Part shown: positions 51,601-60,364 of the stretch, in pieces
Layout: each line of letters opens with the position of its first letter
Position numbering within the stretch: position 1 is the first letter of the stretch
Virus record (IMG/VR): IMGVR_UViG_3300017752_002245
Coordinates: 1-64,000 of that record
Direction: 5' to 3' (one strand)
Origin: a virus
DNA length: 64,000 nucleotides
Notes under the pieces: model-generated
Told to the model about the DNA's origin: nothing
Databases searched by the model: none
The model's input: only the letters and a program-made list of their open reading frames with translations
Position numbers and translations under genes: made by a program

Positions 51601-51969
51601 ATGATGAAACTTACAAAAGATAACCTTACGATATACGCTGCTCAGCATTATCATAATCCACGTTGTATTGACTCAGAAGAATTCTTCGAAGATTTAAAGA
51701 AATTCAAATACATTAAAAGGTTACTCAATAGGTATCGTGATACAGATATCCTGTCCGAACGACTTATACTAAATCATCTCATTGTAATATTCAATGTGTT
51801 TGGTTTTGAAGCGGGACTTAACATCTTAGAACTCAAGATAGAACTTGAACATTGGGGAGTTTTAAAACCCTTCCTAATATTCCTCAAGGCAATCAAGAAT
51901 ACTGAATACACCAACATTGAAATGGATGCAAAAGTAGTTGAGGCACTAAGAAAAATAGCACGAGAATAA
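51601..51969 (+). CDS. Conserved T4-like marine phage protein, 122 aa
   Basis: All-helical. AAQHYHNPRCIDSEEFFEDL and SERLILNHLIVIFNVFG are patterns I associate with conserved proteins of marine T4-like phages, function unknown. One-base overlap with the next gene. Confidence 0.62.
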   Translation: MMKLTKDNLTIYAAQHYHNPRCIDSEEFFEDLKKFKYIKRLLNRYRDTDILSERLILNHLIVIFNVFGFEAGLNILELKIELEHWGVLKPFLIFLKAIKNTEYTNIEMDAKVVEALRKIARE

Positions 51970-52421
51970 TGGAACAACAAATTGACCGATGTGGTGATTG
52001 TCATTCCTGTTGTAAATCCTTTGGGGGGATTGATAATCAAATAAAATTAATTGAGTTAGACATTCAATACGAATGGGACAGATGTAGTAAACTCTGTGAT
52101 AACAATCGATGCACCATATATAATAAAAGACCACAAACATGCAGTGATTTCGAATGTCTCTATGTAGAGTCAGACTTACCTGAAGAGTATCTTCCTGATA
52201 AAATAGGGTTTGTTACCGAGATGCGAATAGATGCAGAAGGTCATTTTTTAAATATCGTTCCTAATCAATCTGCAAAATCTGGTGTAACTCCCGAAGAATT
52301 TTGGGAAAACAATTACAAAAATATCCATGTTATGATAACAACAGCGGAAGAAGTATGGTCGATACGAGTCCATACAATCAATATATCAACTGCATCTGGG
52401 TCACAGGATTTCAATGTCTAA
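51969..52421 (+). CDS. YkgJ-like cysteine cluster protein, copy 1
   Basis: A 150-residue protein. CGDCHSCCKSFGG, CSKLCDNNRCTIYNKRPQTC and FECLYVE follow the YkgJ-type pattern (eight cysteines, ...YxxRPxxC), thought to bind zinc or iron-sulfur. The next gene is a diverged copy. Neighbouring asparagine-synthase-like gene suggests a shared pathway. Confidence 0.68.
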   Translation: MEQQIDRCGDCHSCCKSFGGIDNQIKLIELDIQYEWDRCSKLCDNNRCTIYNKRPQTCSDFECLYVESDLPEEYLPDKIGFVTEMRIDAEGHFLNIVPNQSAKSGVTPEEFWENNYKNIHVMITTAEEVWSIRVHTINISTASGSQDFNV

Positions 52422-52872
52422 TATAATTCCTACAGAATCTAAGTGTGGTGACTGTACTGTTTGTTGTGAAATCATGGGTTATACTGGTCTATGGAAGAGT
52501 GCAGACAGATATAATGAAGCAGAATTTTATGGTGTAGATTACGGTGCATGGAGTACTTGTAATAAACTATGCGATACAGGTTGTTCTATTCAAGCGGACA
52601 AACCAAAAATATGTGACGAATTCTTTTGTTCTTACGTAGAACATGACCTAGAAAGCATATATAGACCAAAGGACTTTGGTTTTGTTGCACATGTACAGAA
52701 GTGGGATGGTCGAGTTGGTATCCTATCCATGGATAAAACATTACCACCAGAGATTCAATACAACAACAATAAAAGAAGACTAGATGACTTAATAGAAGAA
52801 ATACTGGTAAGTGAAGGTAGACGCTTATCGGTGGATTTACATACCAAACAGGGAACAATACAACTACGATGA
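52414..52872 (+). CDS. YkgJ-like cysteine cluster protein, copy 2
   Basis: A 152-residue paralogue of the preceding protein: CGDCTVCCEIMG, CNKLCDTGCSIQADKPKIC and FFCSYVE, then DFGFVAHVQ matching IGFVTEMR. Tandem duplication with an 8-base overlap. Metal binding likely. Confidence 0.68.
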   Translation: MSNIIPTESKCGDCTVCCEIMGYTGLWKSADRYNEAEFYGVDYGAWSTCNKLCDTGCSIQADKPKICDEFFCSYVEHDLESIYRPKDFGFVAHVQKWDGRVGILSMDKTLPPEIQYNNNKRRLDDLIEEILVSEGRRLSVDLHTKQGTIQLR

Positions 52873-54269
52873 AATATTTTATATGCAAAGACTCAAGTAA
52901 GTTTAAAAAACATGAGTACACACAGTTCGGTCAATGGTGTTATTACCATGACGAACTGGTGAATGTCTGGAAAGGGCCAGACTATATTGTCATATATTCT
53001 GGTTACCTTATTGAAGGTGACATCGAAGACGCATGTGAACGTTGGAGTTTCAATGAAGAGAATGGAAACTTCTTTGCAATCAAATTGACCTCAGATAGAT
53101 TTGAGATTGCGGTTGATTACTTCCAAAATCATAAAGTGTTTGTTGGACGTAGGTATGGAACAGAAATTAGTAATTACATTCCGTTCATGACGATTGAGAA
53201 AGAAGACATTCGATATAGTTATCTTGAATATGGTCAAGCAGACCCACAGAAACGTGAGTTCAAACCTTTTGAAAACTCCACCTTTTATAGACACATCAAT
53301 TCATATATTCCAGATTATGATTATGTGGGTGATTGCAAGAAAGCACTTGAAGAAGAGAAGTGGACTGATACTAATGCACTTGCAGATTATATCCATGAAT
53401 GTATGGAACAACATTCAAATCTAATTAAGTCTCGTTATAAGAACAGGTTTATTTCTCTCAGTGAGGGAATAGATTCTGCACTCCAATCACAATACTTCTA
53501 TGATGACCCACAACACATCTATAATATGATGCCGTGTCATGCGGGAGATGAGGGACTCAAGTGGAAAATGATTGCCGCAAAGAATTTCCCCGATGTGACA
53601 CATGACGTGTGGGACAGTAATTTATCGATACAACATACTAAAGATTATATGAAAGATAGTAGTACAAGATGGGGTTCTATCTTACCTACGATGAAGATGG
53701 TTGCAGACTGTAAAGTAAAACCTGATATTGTTATGTATGGAGTTAACGGAGATGAAATGTTCTTCCGTGATTTGATTCCACATCTACACATGTTAATGGT
53801 AGAACATAAGGATGAAAGATATCTAGAAGCTGCAATTCAAAATATTATTGATGAGAAGACGCATCATTATGGTGCATCCTATACACTGGGTACACATAAG
53901 ACTACACAAACCTATCTAGACGAATGGTTCAAGGAGTGGATTGTTGAGGACATAGACTGGGAGAATGCAGAGTACAATATGTTAAAACTTTTGACTCCAA
54001 AACTTTATAGTCGTAGTATCAGTGTAAATAATGATGTACTTACTGCATCTCTATATAATGACAGAAGGATATATCATGAAGTGTTTAAGACACCCAAGTC
54101 ATTCCTTCTGGGTGATTCTATGGACTCACCTATACAAAGAGAGTTGTTAAAAAGATTTGATTATGACTTTCAGACACCACATAAAGATGTATTATATGCG
54201 GTATATGAACCAATACTTTTAACCATTTTTGATGCAACTGTTGGACGAGATATATCACAACATATCTAA
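52869..54269 (+). CDS. Asparagine-synthase-like protein
   Basis: A 466-residue protein. The first 150 residues look like a degraded class II glutaminase domain (NGNFFAIKL, VDYFQNHKVFVG). The ATP-pyrophosphatase part follows, with SLSEGIDSALQ (about 196) in place of SGGxDS, and VNGDEMFFRD (about 290) like the synthase SDEL/GDE motif. It could adenylate a carboxylate and form an amide; natural-product enzymes such as lasso-peptide cyclases share this fold. The substituted loop (SEG) makes activity uncertain. Confidence 0.68.
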   Translation: MKYFICKDSSKFKKHEYTQFGQWCYYHDELVNVWKGPDYIVIYSGYLIEGDIEDACERWSFNEENGNFFAIKLTSDRFEIAVDYFQNHKVFVGRRYGTEISNYIPFMTIEKEDIRYSYLEYGQADPQKREFKPFENSTFYRHINSYIPDYDYVGDCKKALEEEKWTDTNALADYIHECMEQHSNLIKSRYKNRFISLSEGIDSALQSQYFYDDPQHIYNMMPCHAGDEGLKWKMIAAKNFPDVTHDVWDSNLSIQHTKDYMKDSSTRWGSILPTMKMVADCKVKPDIVMYGVNGDEMFFRDLIPHLHMLMVEHKDERYLEAAIQNIIDEKTHHYGASYTLGTHKTTQTYLDEWFKEWIVEDIDWENAEYNMLKLLTPKLYSRSISVNNDVLTASLYNDRRIYHEVFKTPKSFLLGDSMDSPIQRELLKRFDYDFQTPHKDVLYAVYEPILLTIFDATVGRDISQHI

Positions 54270-54287
54270 TTTAAAAGTTTTTTAGAG

Positions 54288-54295
54288 TATAAATA
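54288..54295 (+). promoter_or_regulatory. T4-type late promoter, leaderless
   Basis: Exact TATAAATA ending six bases before the ATG at 54301. Predicted transcription start at the ATG. Confidence 0.68.
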
Positions 54296-54300
54296 GAACT

Positions 54301-54894
54301 ATGGGATTATTAAAAACAGCAGCAGACTTAGTATACACGATTCGATTCTTGAAACTATTGGTTACTCCAATTGAGAAAACCAAAGCATTCGAGGCGGGTA
54401 TTATTGATGAGACTGGTAAGAAACGTAAGGACTTCAATACGAATAGTACTGATGACCGTGAAGCATATCGTTCTCATTACACACCCTTCCATCGTCTTGT
54501 GTTCAATCTTAAAAAGATTATGGCAAAAGCGCCAGGCGGTACATCCATAGTCGCAAGATATGGTGCTGCTCTTGCCCTTATTAAAGAACACGGTGAATTA
54601 AAAGATTCACATATTATGGACATACATGCAGAAACAGGGATTGATATCCTTGATGTTCTTGCAGAAAACTCGCAGTGGTTTGTCTTAAATGATAAACAAT
54701 TGTCGCCTGGCATTTATCGTATCAAACATGATACCATGAATGGTCTATGTGAAGATGTCCATAAAAATGATAAAATACGAGTAGAAGAAGATGCATATCC
54801 ATTTGAAGAGATTTTAGGTATCGACATCTATAAAGGAATACACCTTGCAACAATGAGTGAAGTGTATTTTACAACTGGGGAGTTAACCAGATGA
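54301..54894 (+). CDS. Conserved T4-like late protein, 197 aa
   Basis: PIEKTKAFEAGIIDETGKKR, YTPFHRLVFNLKKIM and KAPGGTSIVARYGAALALIKEH are the kind of segments I associate with conserved marine T4-like proteins of unknown role. A helical N-terminal part and an alpha/beta C-terminal part. Overlaps the next small gene by 4 bases. Confidence 0.65.
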   Translation: MGLLKTAADLVYTIRFLKLLVTPIEKTKAFEAGIIDETGKKRKDFNTNSTDDREAYRSHYTPFHRLVFNLKKIMAKAPGGTSIVARYGAALALIKEHGELKDSHIMDIHAETGIDILDVLAENSQWFVLNDKQLSPGIYRIKHDTMNGLCEDVHKNDKIRVEEDAYPFEEILGIDIYKGIHLATMSEVYFTTGELTR

Positions 54895-55052
54895 AGAAAT
54901 TCAGAGATTTCGAAGAGGACATGACAACCAGTGCCGTTGCGGGTGCTGGCGATGATAGTACGACTGTCCCTGTCCATTTGAAAAAGAAGAAGAAGAAGAA
55001 ACCAGAAGTACTTTCTAGGTTTAAAGAAATGAGAAAACGTTGGAGTAAATAA
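54891..55052 (+). CDS. Small late protein, 53 aa, capsid-targeting-like start
   Basis: Begins MKKFRDFEEDMTTSAVAGAG, the shared signal pattern, then a polylysine run of seven and a basic helix. Linked by overlaps to the preceding gene and the holin. Confidence 0.6.
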   Translation: MKKFRDFEEDMTTSAVAGAGDDSTTVPVHLKKKKKKKPEVLSRFKEMRKRWSK

Positions 55053-55513
55053 TGCTAAGTGGATTATTAGGTAGTGTGCTAGGTTTTGGGGGTTCAGTTG
55101 TACCCGCAATCACAGACCACTTTAAACAAAAGTCAAACAACAAATTTGAATTAGAAAAGATGGAAAAGATGGCAGAACTCCGTGCAAAGGGTTATGACCA
55201 TGAAATCAAAATGTATGAACAGATGGGTGCTGATAAAGAGCATGACCGACTGATTCAACATGACATCTCAATCAACCAAGGTACTGGTATTATTGCGGGT
55301 CTACAGAAGTCTGTACGTCCTGTAATCACATACTGTTTCTTTGGATTATTTTGTGCAATCGAAGTCGCTCTTTTGAGGGAAGCACTTAACAGTGGATTAC
55401 CTCTTGCAGAGTCTTTAGGTCTTCTTTGGGATGGTGACACCAAGGCAATTTTTGCTGCAATTATTTCGTTCTGGTTCGGTTCTAGAGCAATCGATAAAAG
55501 ACTTCAGAAATAA
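55052..55513 (+). CDS. Holin, GTA-type 3TM family
   Basis: A 153-residue protein. A GSVLGFGGSVVPAI helix, a charged coiled coil, then SVRPVITYCFFGLFCAIEV and AIFAAIISFWFGSRAID, in the order of the three-helix holin family for gene-transfer-agent release. It would form the lysis lesion. Located at the end of a late unit before nrdA. Confidence 0.75.
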   Translation: MLSGLLGSVLGFGGSVVPAITDHFKQKSNNKFELEKMEKMAELRAKGYDHEIKMYEQMGADKEHDRLIQHDISINQGTGIIAGLQKSVRPVITYCFFGLFCAIEVALLREALNSGLPLAESLGLLWDGDTKAIFAAIISFWFGSRAIDKRLQK

Positions 55514-55514
55514 C

Positions 55515-55543
55515 TTGACATTTTACCCTTAATTGGGTATAAT
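55515..55543 (+). promoter_or_regulatory. Strong promoter of the nrdAB operon
   Basis: TTGACA (55515-55520), 17 bp spacer, TATAAT (55538-55543). The leader is about 67 bases and contains a hairpin. Confidence 0.85.
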
Positions 55544-55560
55544 ACAATAACTGAAAAAAC

Positions 55561-55589
55561 TCAGGGGTATATATAATATTACCCCCTGA
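55561..55589 (+). promoter_or_regulatory. Hairpin in the nrdA leader
   Basis: TCAGGGGTA (55561-55569) pairs with TACCCCCTGA (55580-55589) with one bulged C. No T tract, so it is not a plain terminator; may stabilise the mRNA or affect nrdA translation. Confidence 0.5.
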
Positions 55590-55616
55590 AAAACTATACT
55601 CTATGGAAAAGTAAAA

Positions 55617-57605
55617 ATGCCCGTCAAACTTGATAAAAAGAAAGATGCCCTACTGGAAGAATATGCAGTAGGAATGTTAAAAGATTTTTACTTACGTGAT
55701 TATGAAAAGAGTCCTCAAGAAGGATTCAGACGAGCAGCAGAAGCTTGGTCTAAGTATAGAGAAGAAATGGACGATGAACTCGCCCAACGTCTCTATGATT
55801 ATGTAAGTAATAAATGGTTTATGTTCGCCTCCCCTGTGCTATCTAATGCACCCAATGGAGAAACTAAGAAAGATAAAGGGATGCCAATCTCTTGTTTCTT
55901 GACCTATGTACCAGATACCCTCGAAGGATTAATCGGTCACTCATCTGAGTTGAGATGGTTGTCTGTCTATGGTGGTGGTGTAGGTGGTCATTGGTCAGAT
56001 GTAAGAACCGTATCAGACATAGCGCCTGGCCCGATTCCGTTCCTACATACTGTTGATGCAGATATGATTGCATACCGTCAAGGTAAAACTCGTAAGGGTT
56101 CTTATGCCGCATACATGGATATATCACATCCTGATATTGTAGAATTCATGAACATGCGTATACCTACAGGTGACGTACAACGTAAAGCATTAAACTTACA
56201 CAATGCAATCAATATCTCAGATGAGTTTATGAATGCGGTAATGTCTAATGATACGTTTGACCTACGTGACCCTAAAGACGGAACAGTTAAAGAATCTATT
56301 GATGCACGTAAATTATGGGAACGTCTAATAGAGATTCGTTTCCGTACAGGTGAACCTTACCTAAACTTTATTGATACCGCAAATGCGGGTCTACCAGAAC
56401 CTCTTAAAGAAAAGGGGTTAAAGATACATGGGTCTAACCTATGTAATGAAATACATTTACCGACATCCGAAGACAGGACTGCGGTATGTTGTTTGTCCTC
56501 ATTAAATTTGGAGTATTATGATGACTGGAAAGATACGACAATCGTTCGTGATATTACTAGGATGCTTGACAATGTCTTGCAGTACTTTATTGAAAACGCC
56601 CCCGATACAATATCAAGAGCAAAGTATTCCGCAGAAAGAGAGAGAAGTATTGGAATCGGAGCAATGGGATTCCATTCCCTCTTGCAACGACACGGAGTTG
56701 CATGGGAGTCTGAAGCTGCAAGAGATATTAACCGCACAGTGTTTGCTCACATTAAATCAGAAGCAGTACTGGAAACTGAACTGCTCGCAGAAGAACGTGG
56801 TGCATATCCAGATGGGGAACTGTCTGGAAGAAGAAACTCCCATCTTCTTGCGATTGCTCCAAATGCCTCGTCTGGTGTAATTTTAGCGACAAGTCCATCT
56901 ATTGAACCATTGAAGGCAAATGCATATACACATCGTACACGTGCGGGTTCATTTCTTGTAAAGAATAAATACCTCGGCAGATTACTAGATGAAAAAGGTG
57001 AGAACAATGAATCTACTTGGACATCTATTATAACTAAAAAAGGTTCGGTACAACACTTACCATTCCTTAATGAAGGTGAAAAGGCAATCTATAGGACTGC
57101 GGATGAACTTGACCAGACATGGATTATTACCCATGCATCTGAACGTCAAGAATATATCTGTCAAGGTCAATCAGTAAATTTATTTTTCCCTACTGGTTGT
57201 GAAAAGTCTTATGTAAACAAGGTGCATCTAAAAGCATGGAGTGACGGACTCAAAGGTTTATATTACCTAAGAACTGAGTCTAAACAACGTGCAGAGAATG
57301 TATCTGAAAAAGTAGAACGTGTTGCACTTGCGGGTGATACCCGTAGTATAGTCTATAGTAAAGCAGATTGTCCTTTCTGTTCTATGGCAATGGAAGAACT
57401 AAAACTAAGAGGAATACCTTATGACAAGATTGACCTCAAGGATATTGGTAAGACTGCCGCAGAAGTAACAGGACGTAAAGTAAAAACAGTACCACAAATT
57501 TACATCGAAGGTGAATATGTCGGTGGGTACGAAGAATTGATGGAATATTTAAACAAACCAATAGAAACAAACGAAGACGATGAATGTCGTGCTTGCGAGG
57601 GATAA
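55617..57605 (+). CDS. nrdA: Ribonucleotide reductase large subunit fused to glutaredoxin
   Basis: A 662-residue protein. The NrdA core has cysteines C93 (ISCFL), C276-N-E278 (GSNLCNEI) and C291/C292, plus LKGLYYLRT with the radical-transfer tyrosines. No ATP cone is visible, so overall allosteric control may differ. A glutaredoxin domain (about 575-648, C585-P-F-C588, TVPQIYIEGEYVGGYEEL) is inserted before the redox tail C657-R-A-C660. The fusion would re-reduce the active site in cis. Confidence 0.9.
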   Translation: MPVKLDKKKDALLEEYAVGMLKDFYLRDYEKSPQEGFRRAAEAWSKYREEMDDELAQRLYDYVSNKWFMFASPVLSNAPNGETKKDKGMPISCFLTYVPDTLEGLIGHSSELRWLSVYGGGVGGHWSDVRTVSDIAPGPIPFLHTVDADMIAYRQGKTRKGSYAAYMDISHPDIVEFMNMRIPTGDVQRKALNLHNAINISDEFMNAVMSNDTFDLRDPKDGTVKESIDARKLWERLIEIRFRTGEPYLNFIDTANAGLPEPLKEKGLKIHGSNLCNEIHLPTSEDRTAVCCLSSLNLEYYDDWKDTTIVRDITRMLDNVLQYFIENAPDTISRAKYSAERERSIGIGAMGFHSLLQRHGVAWESEAARDINRTVFAHIKSEAVLETELLAEERGAYPDGELSGRRNSHLLAIAPNASSGVILATSPSIEPLKANAYTHRTRAGSFLVKNKYLGRLLDEKGENNESTWTSIITKKGSVQHLPFLNEGEKAIYRTADELDQTWIITHASERQEYICQGQSVNLFFPTGCEKSYVNKVHLKAWSDGLKGLYYLRTESKQRAENVSEKVERVALAGDTRSIVYSKADCPFCSMAMEELKLRGIPYDKIDLKDIGKTAAEVTGRKVKTVPQIYIEGEYVGGYEELMEYLNKPIETNEDDECRACEG

Positions 57606-57608
57606 CAA

Positions 57609-58610
57609 ATGGCATTATTAGAATTTAGCAAAACATATAAACCTTTCCTCTACCCTTGGGCGGTGGAATTAACAAAGAAACATGAAGAAGTTCATTGGGT
57701 CGAAGATGAAGCGGAACTATCCGAAGACATCCAAGACTGGAGAACAAAACTGTCTGGTGAAGAGAAGGAATTTATTACTCAAGTATTGAGATTGTTTACT
57801 CAATCAGATGTACAGGTGGGTGAGAACTACCATGAACTGTTAATCCCTAAGTTCAAGAACAACGAGATTCGTAACATGTTGTCTTCATTTGCAAACCGTG
57901 AAGGTGTACACCAACGTGCATATGCATTATTAAATGATACACTAGGATTACCAGACGAAGAACATTCTGCATTTATGGAATACAAAGAGATGGCAGACAA
58001 GATTGACTTCATGTCTCAAGGTGACATTAACACCCAAACAGGTCTTGCACTTGTACTTGCACAATCTGTATTCAACGAAGGTATGTCTCTGTTCGCATCA
58101 TTTGTAATGTTGTTGAACTTCCAACGTTTCGGTAAGATGAAAGGTATGGGTACTATTGTAGAGTGGTCTATCAGAGATGAGACTATTCACGTACAGGGTA
58201 ATGCAAAACTCTTCAGAGAGTTCTGTGAAGAACATCCACGTATCGTCAACGATGAGTTGAAGTCTAAAATCTATCAGATGGCACGTAATGCTGTTAAGTT
58301 AGAAGACCGATTCATTACACTTGCATATAAGTCTGGTGATATCGAAGGTTTATCTGAGGCAGATGTTAAACAATACATCCGTCACATTGCAGACCGTAGA
58401 TTACTACAACTTGGTATGAAACCTAAGTTTGGTGTAAAGGACAATCCACTACCGTGGTTGGACTGGGTACTGAATGGTGCATCTCATGATAACTTCTTTG
58501 AAAAACGTGTGACTGAATATTCAGTTAACGGTATGGAAGGTGACTGGGGTTGGGTCGAAGAAGGTGACCCTGAAAGTTGTGGATTGGATGGAACTGGTTG
58601 TGCCGCCTAG
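57609..58610 (+). CDS. nrdB: Ribonucleotide reductase small subunit
   Basis: A 333-residue ferritin-like protein. Di-iron ligands are visible in VEDEAELSEDIQDW, FANREGVHQRAYALL and RDETIHVQGN. The tyrosine after VHQRA is at the radical position. C-terminal acidic tail interacts with NrdA. Start 3 bases after nrdA. Confidence 0.92.
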   Translation: MALLEFSKTYKPFLYPWAVELTKKHEEVHWVEDEAELSEDIQDWRTKLSGEEKEFITQVLRLFTQSDVQVGENYHELLIPKFKNNEIRNMLSSFANREGVHQRAYALLNDTLGLPDEEHSAFMEYKEMADKIDFMSQGDINTQTGLALVLAQSVFNEGMSLFASFVMLLNFQRFGKMKGMGTIVEWSIRDETIHVQGNAKLFREFCEEHPRIVNDELKSKIYQMARNAVKLEDRFITLAYKSGDIEGLSEADVKQYIRHIADRRLLQLGMKPKFGVKDNPLPWLDWVLNGASHDNFFEKRVTEYSVNGMEGDWGWVEEGDPESCGLDGTGCAA

Positions 58611-58732
58611 TGGAAGACGACATAACCTACAATTTGGAATGTCATCTTTGTGAAACAGAAACGGAAGTACTCGTAAAGAATTGCGAGGAAGAACCCCAAT
58701 ATTGTCCCATGTGTGGGGTAGCAATAGACTAG
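58610..58732 (+). CDS. Zinc-ribbon protein, 40 aa
   Basis: GTG start overlaps the nrdB stop. CHLCE and YCPMCG give two CxxC knuckles of a zinc ribbon. Co-transcribed with nrdAB. Too short to assign a role. Confidence 0.6.
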   Translation: MEDDITYNLECHLCETETEVLVKNCEEEPQYCPMCGVAID

Positions 58733-58746
58733 TTATATATACTCGT

Positions 58747-59151
58747 ATGTGGATATACGAGAATAAAGAGTTTAACCCTGAAGAAGAATTCTTGGAGGAA
58801 TACCAAGGATTCGTCTATTGCGTTACAGAAGTATCAACAGGTAAGAAGTATATTGGTAAGAAATTCTTCTGGAAACCTAAGATACTTCCTGTTACAAAAA
58901 CAAGAAAAAGACGCAAAAGAACAAGGGTTCAATCGGACTGGCGGAACTACTATGGTTCGTCAGAAACAGTAAAAACACTCGTAGAAGGGGGTCAGGACTT
59001 CCAGAGAACCGTTCTAAGACTATGTCGTACTAAAGGTGAGTGTTCATACTACGAAGCGAAACTACAATTTGAATATGATGTTTTGTTGAGTGATGAATAC
59101 TATAATGAGTTTATAGGTTGTAAGATTCATGCAAAACATATTAAATCGTGA
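58747..59151 (+). CDS. GIY-YIG nuclease-like protein
   Basis: A 134-residue protein from ATG 58747. GFVYCVTEVSTGKKYIGKKF has the GIY (21-24) and YIG (35-37) elements; a basic KTRKRRKRTR stretch and YYEAKLQFEYDVL follow. Such nucleases occur in phages as homing or DNA-processing enzymes. The next gene overlaps by 23 bases. Confidence 0.62.
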   Translation: MWIYENKEFNPEEEFLEEYQGFVYCVTEVSTGKKYIGKKFFWKPKILPVTKTRKRRKRTRVQSDWRNYYGSSETVKTLVEGGQDFQRTVLRLCRTKGECSYYEAKLQFEYDVLLSDEYYNEFIGCKIHAKHIKS

Positions 59152-60364
59152 TGCAATTTCCTCTGGACGAGGATTTGTATATGATAAGGTCGGCAAAAAC
59201 ACCGTCTGTTTAGAAATAAACAAAATAAAGAATTTACTCTGGGATGCGGGTGCAAGAAAAGGTGACATAGTAACTATCGGTATTATGGTAGTTGATGTGA
59301 AACATATCGCTTCTATCTTTGCATGTGCGGAACTAGGATTGAAAGTCTTTATCCTCAATAGTCCAGCAACAAAAGAATCCCTACCATTTACTAAACTTGC
59401 ACTCCATGGCCCGAGTGATTTCACTATCTACAGTTCTCAAGAAGATACCACACAAGTCTATAATGGTCTTCACGATGAGATGATAAAACTATACGGTGGT
59501 ATTCGTATTGATGTCATGGAAGATTCGTCTGATAGAAATATCCAAGGTGAGTTAGTATATCCAGAAGACACATTCTTAATAAGTTCTACCAGTGGAACAA
59601 CTAAAGCATCTAGACCAATATTGTTTTCACACCAAGAAACAATGGCAATCGCCAAACGTAATATAGATATATTTTGGTTTGGACATGATGCAAAGGTTAT
59701 TCATTCTAGAAATCTACATCATGCATCCGCAATCATGACGCATCTGTTACCCGCACTTATGAATGCATACTCACATAGTTCTTTTGCACTGGGTCATGAT
59801 GGGTCGCACGAAGAAGATTATGACTATTTAAAGGGTCTGAAAGATTTATCAGACAGTCCTCCATCAAACATTATGATGCCTAATAAGAATGTTCTCTTTG
59901 ATTTTCTAGAGAGTTTTGGGGGTGCATTCAAAAGAACTGTCAATGTCAATATGTGTGGATTCTTAATGGATGCAGATTTCGTTGACCTTGCAAAAGAATA
60001 CAATGTTTGTTTTCAGTCACATTACGGTAGTATTGATACCGCTATTCCCTTATTAATAAACCGTGTAGACAAAGATACGGTACATGTTCCTAATTCATTA
60101 GGGGTACTATGCGATGACTTTTATAAGACAACCCTTGAGGATGGTCGTATGAAGGTAGAATGCCCATTCTGGAACGAACCAAGATACATGGATGATGAGA
60201 TAGCTTTGTTTGATGGTGAATATATTTTAATGAGTAATCGTCCAGTATCCCTAAAAGATATGGGTGTACCAGAAGGATTTGATATAACTCCATTTTCCCA
60301 TGATACTAAAATCGACTTTGAACAGTTGAGAGGATACTTAGATGTTACTAATAGCAGGGTGTAG
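59129..60364 (+). CDS. ANL adenylating enzyme (AMP-binding)
   Basis: A 411-residue protein. LISSTSGTTKASRPILFSH (about 150-168) is the P-loop of acyl-CoA synthetase/NRPS-type adenylation enzymes, and GSIDTAIP and LPKDM-like elements follow. It would activate a carboxylate as AMP-ester, then pass it on. The C-terminal lid is short. Overlaps the next SGNH-like gene by 23 bases. Paralogue of the 50603 product. Confidence 0.72.
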   Translation: MQNILNRDAISSGRGFVYDKVGKNTVCLEINKIKNLLWDAGARKGDIVTIGIMVVDVKHIASIFACAELGLKVFILNSPATKESLPFTKLALHGPSDFTIYSSQEDTTQVYNGLHDEMIKLYGGIRIDVMEDSSDRNIQGELVYPEDTFLISSTSGTTKASRPILFSHQETMAIAKRNIDIFWFGHDAKVIHSRNLHHASAIMTHLLPALMNAYSHSSFALGHDGSHEEDYDYLKGLKDLSDSPPSNIMMPNKNVLFDFLESFGGAFKRTVNVNMCGFLMDADFVDLAKEYNVCFQSHYGSIDTAIPLLINRVDKDTVHVPNSLGVLCDDFYKTTLEDGRMKVECPFWNEPRYMDDEIALFDGEYILMSNRPVSLKDMGVPEGFDITPFSHDTKIDFEQLRGYLDVTNSRV

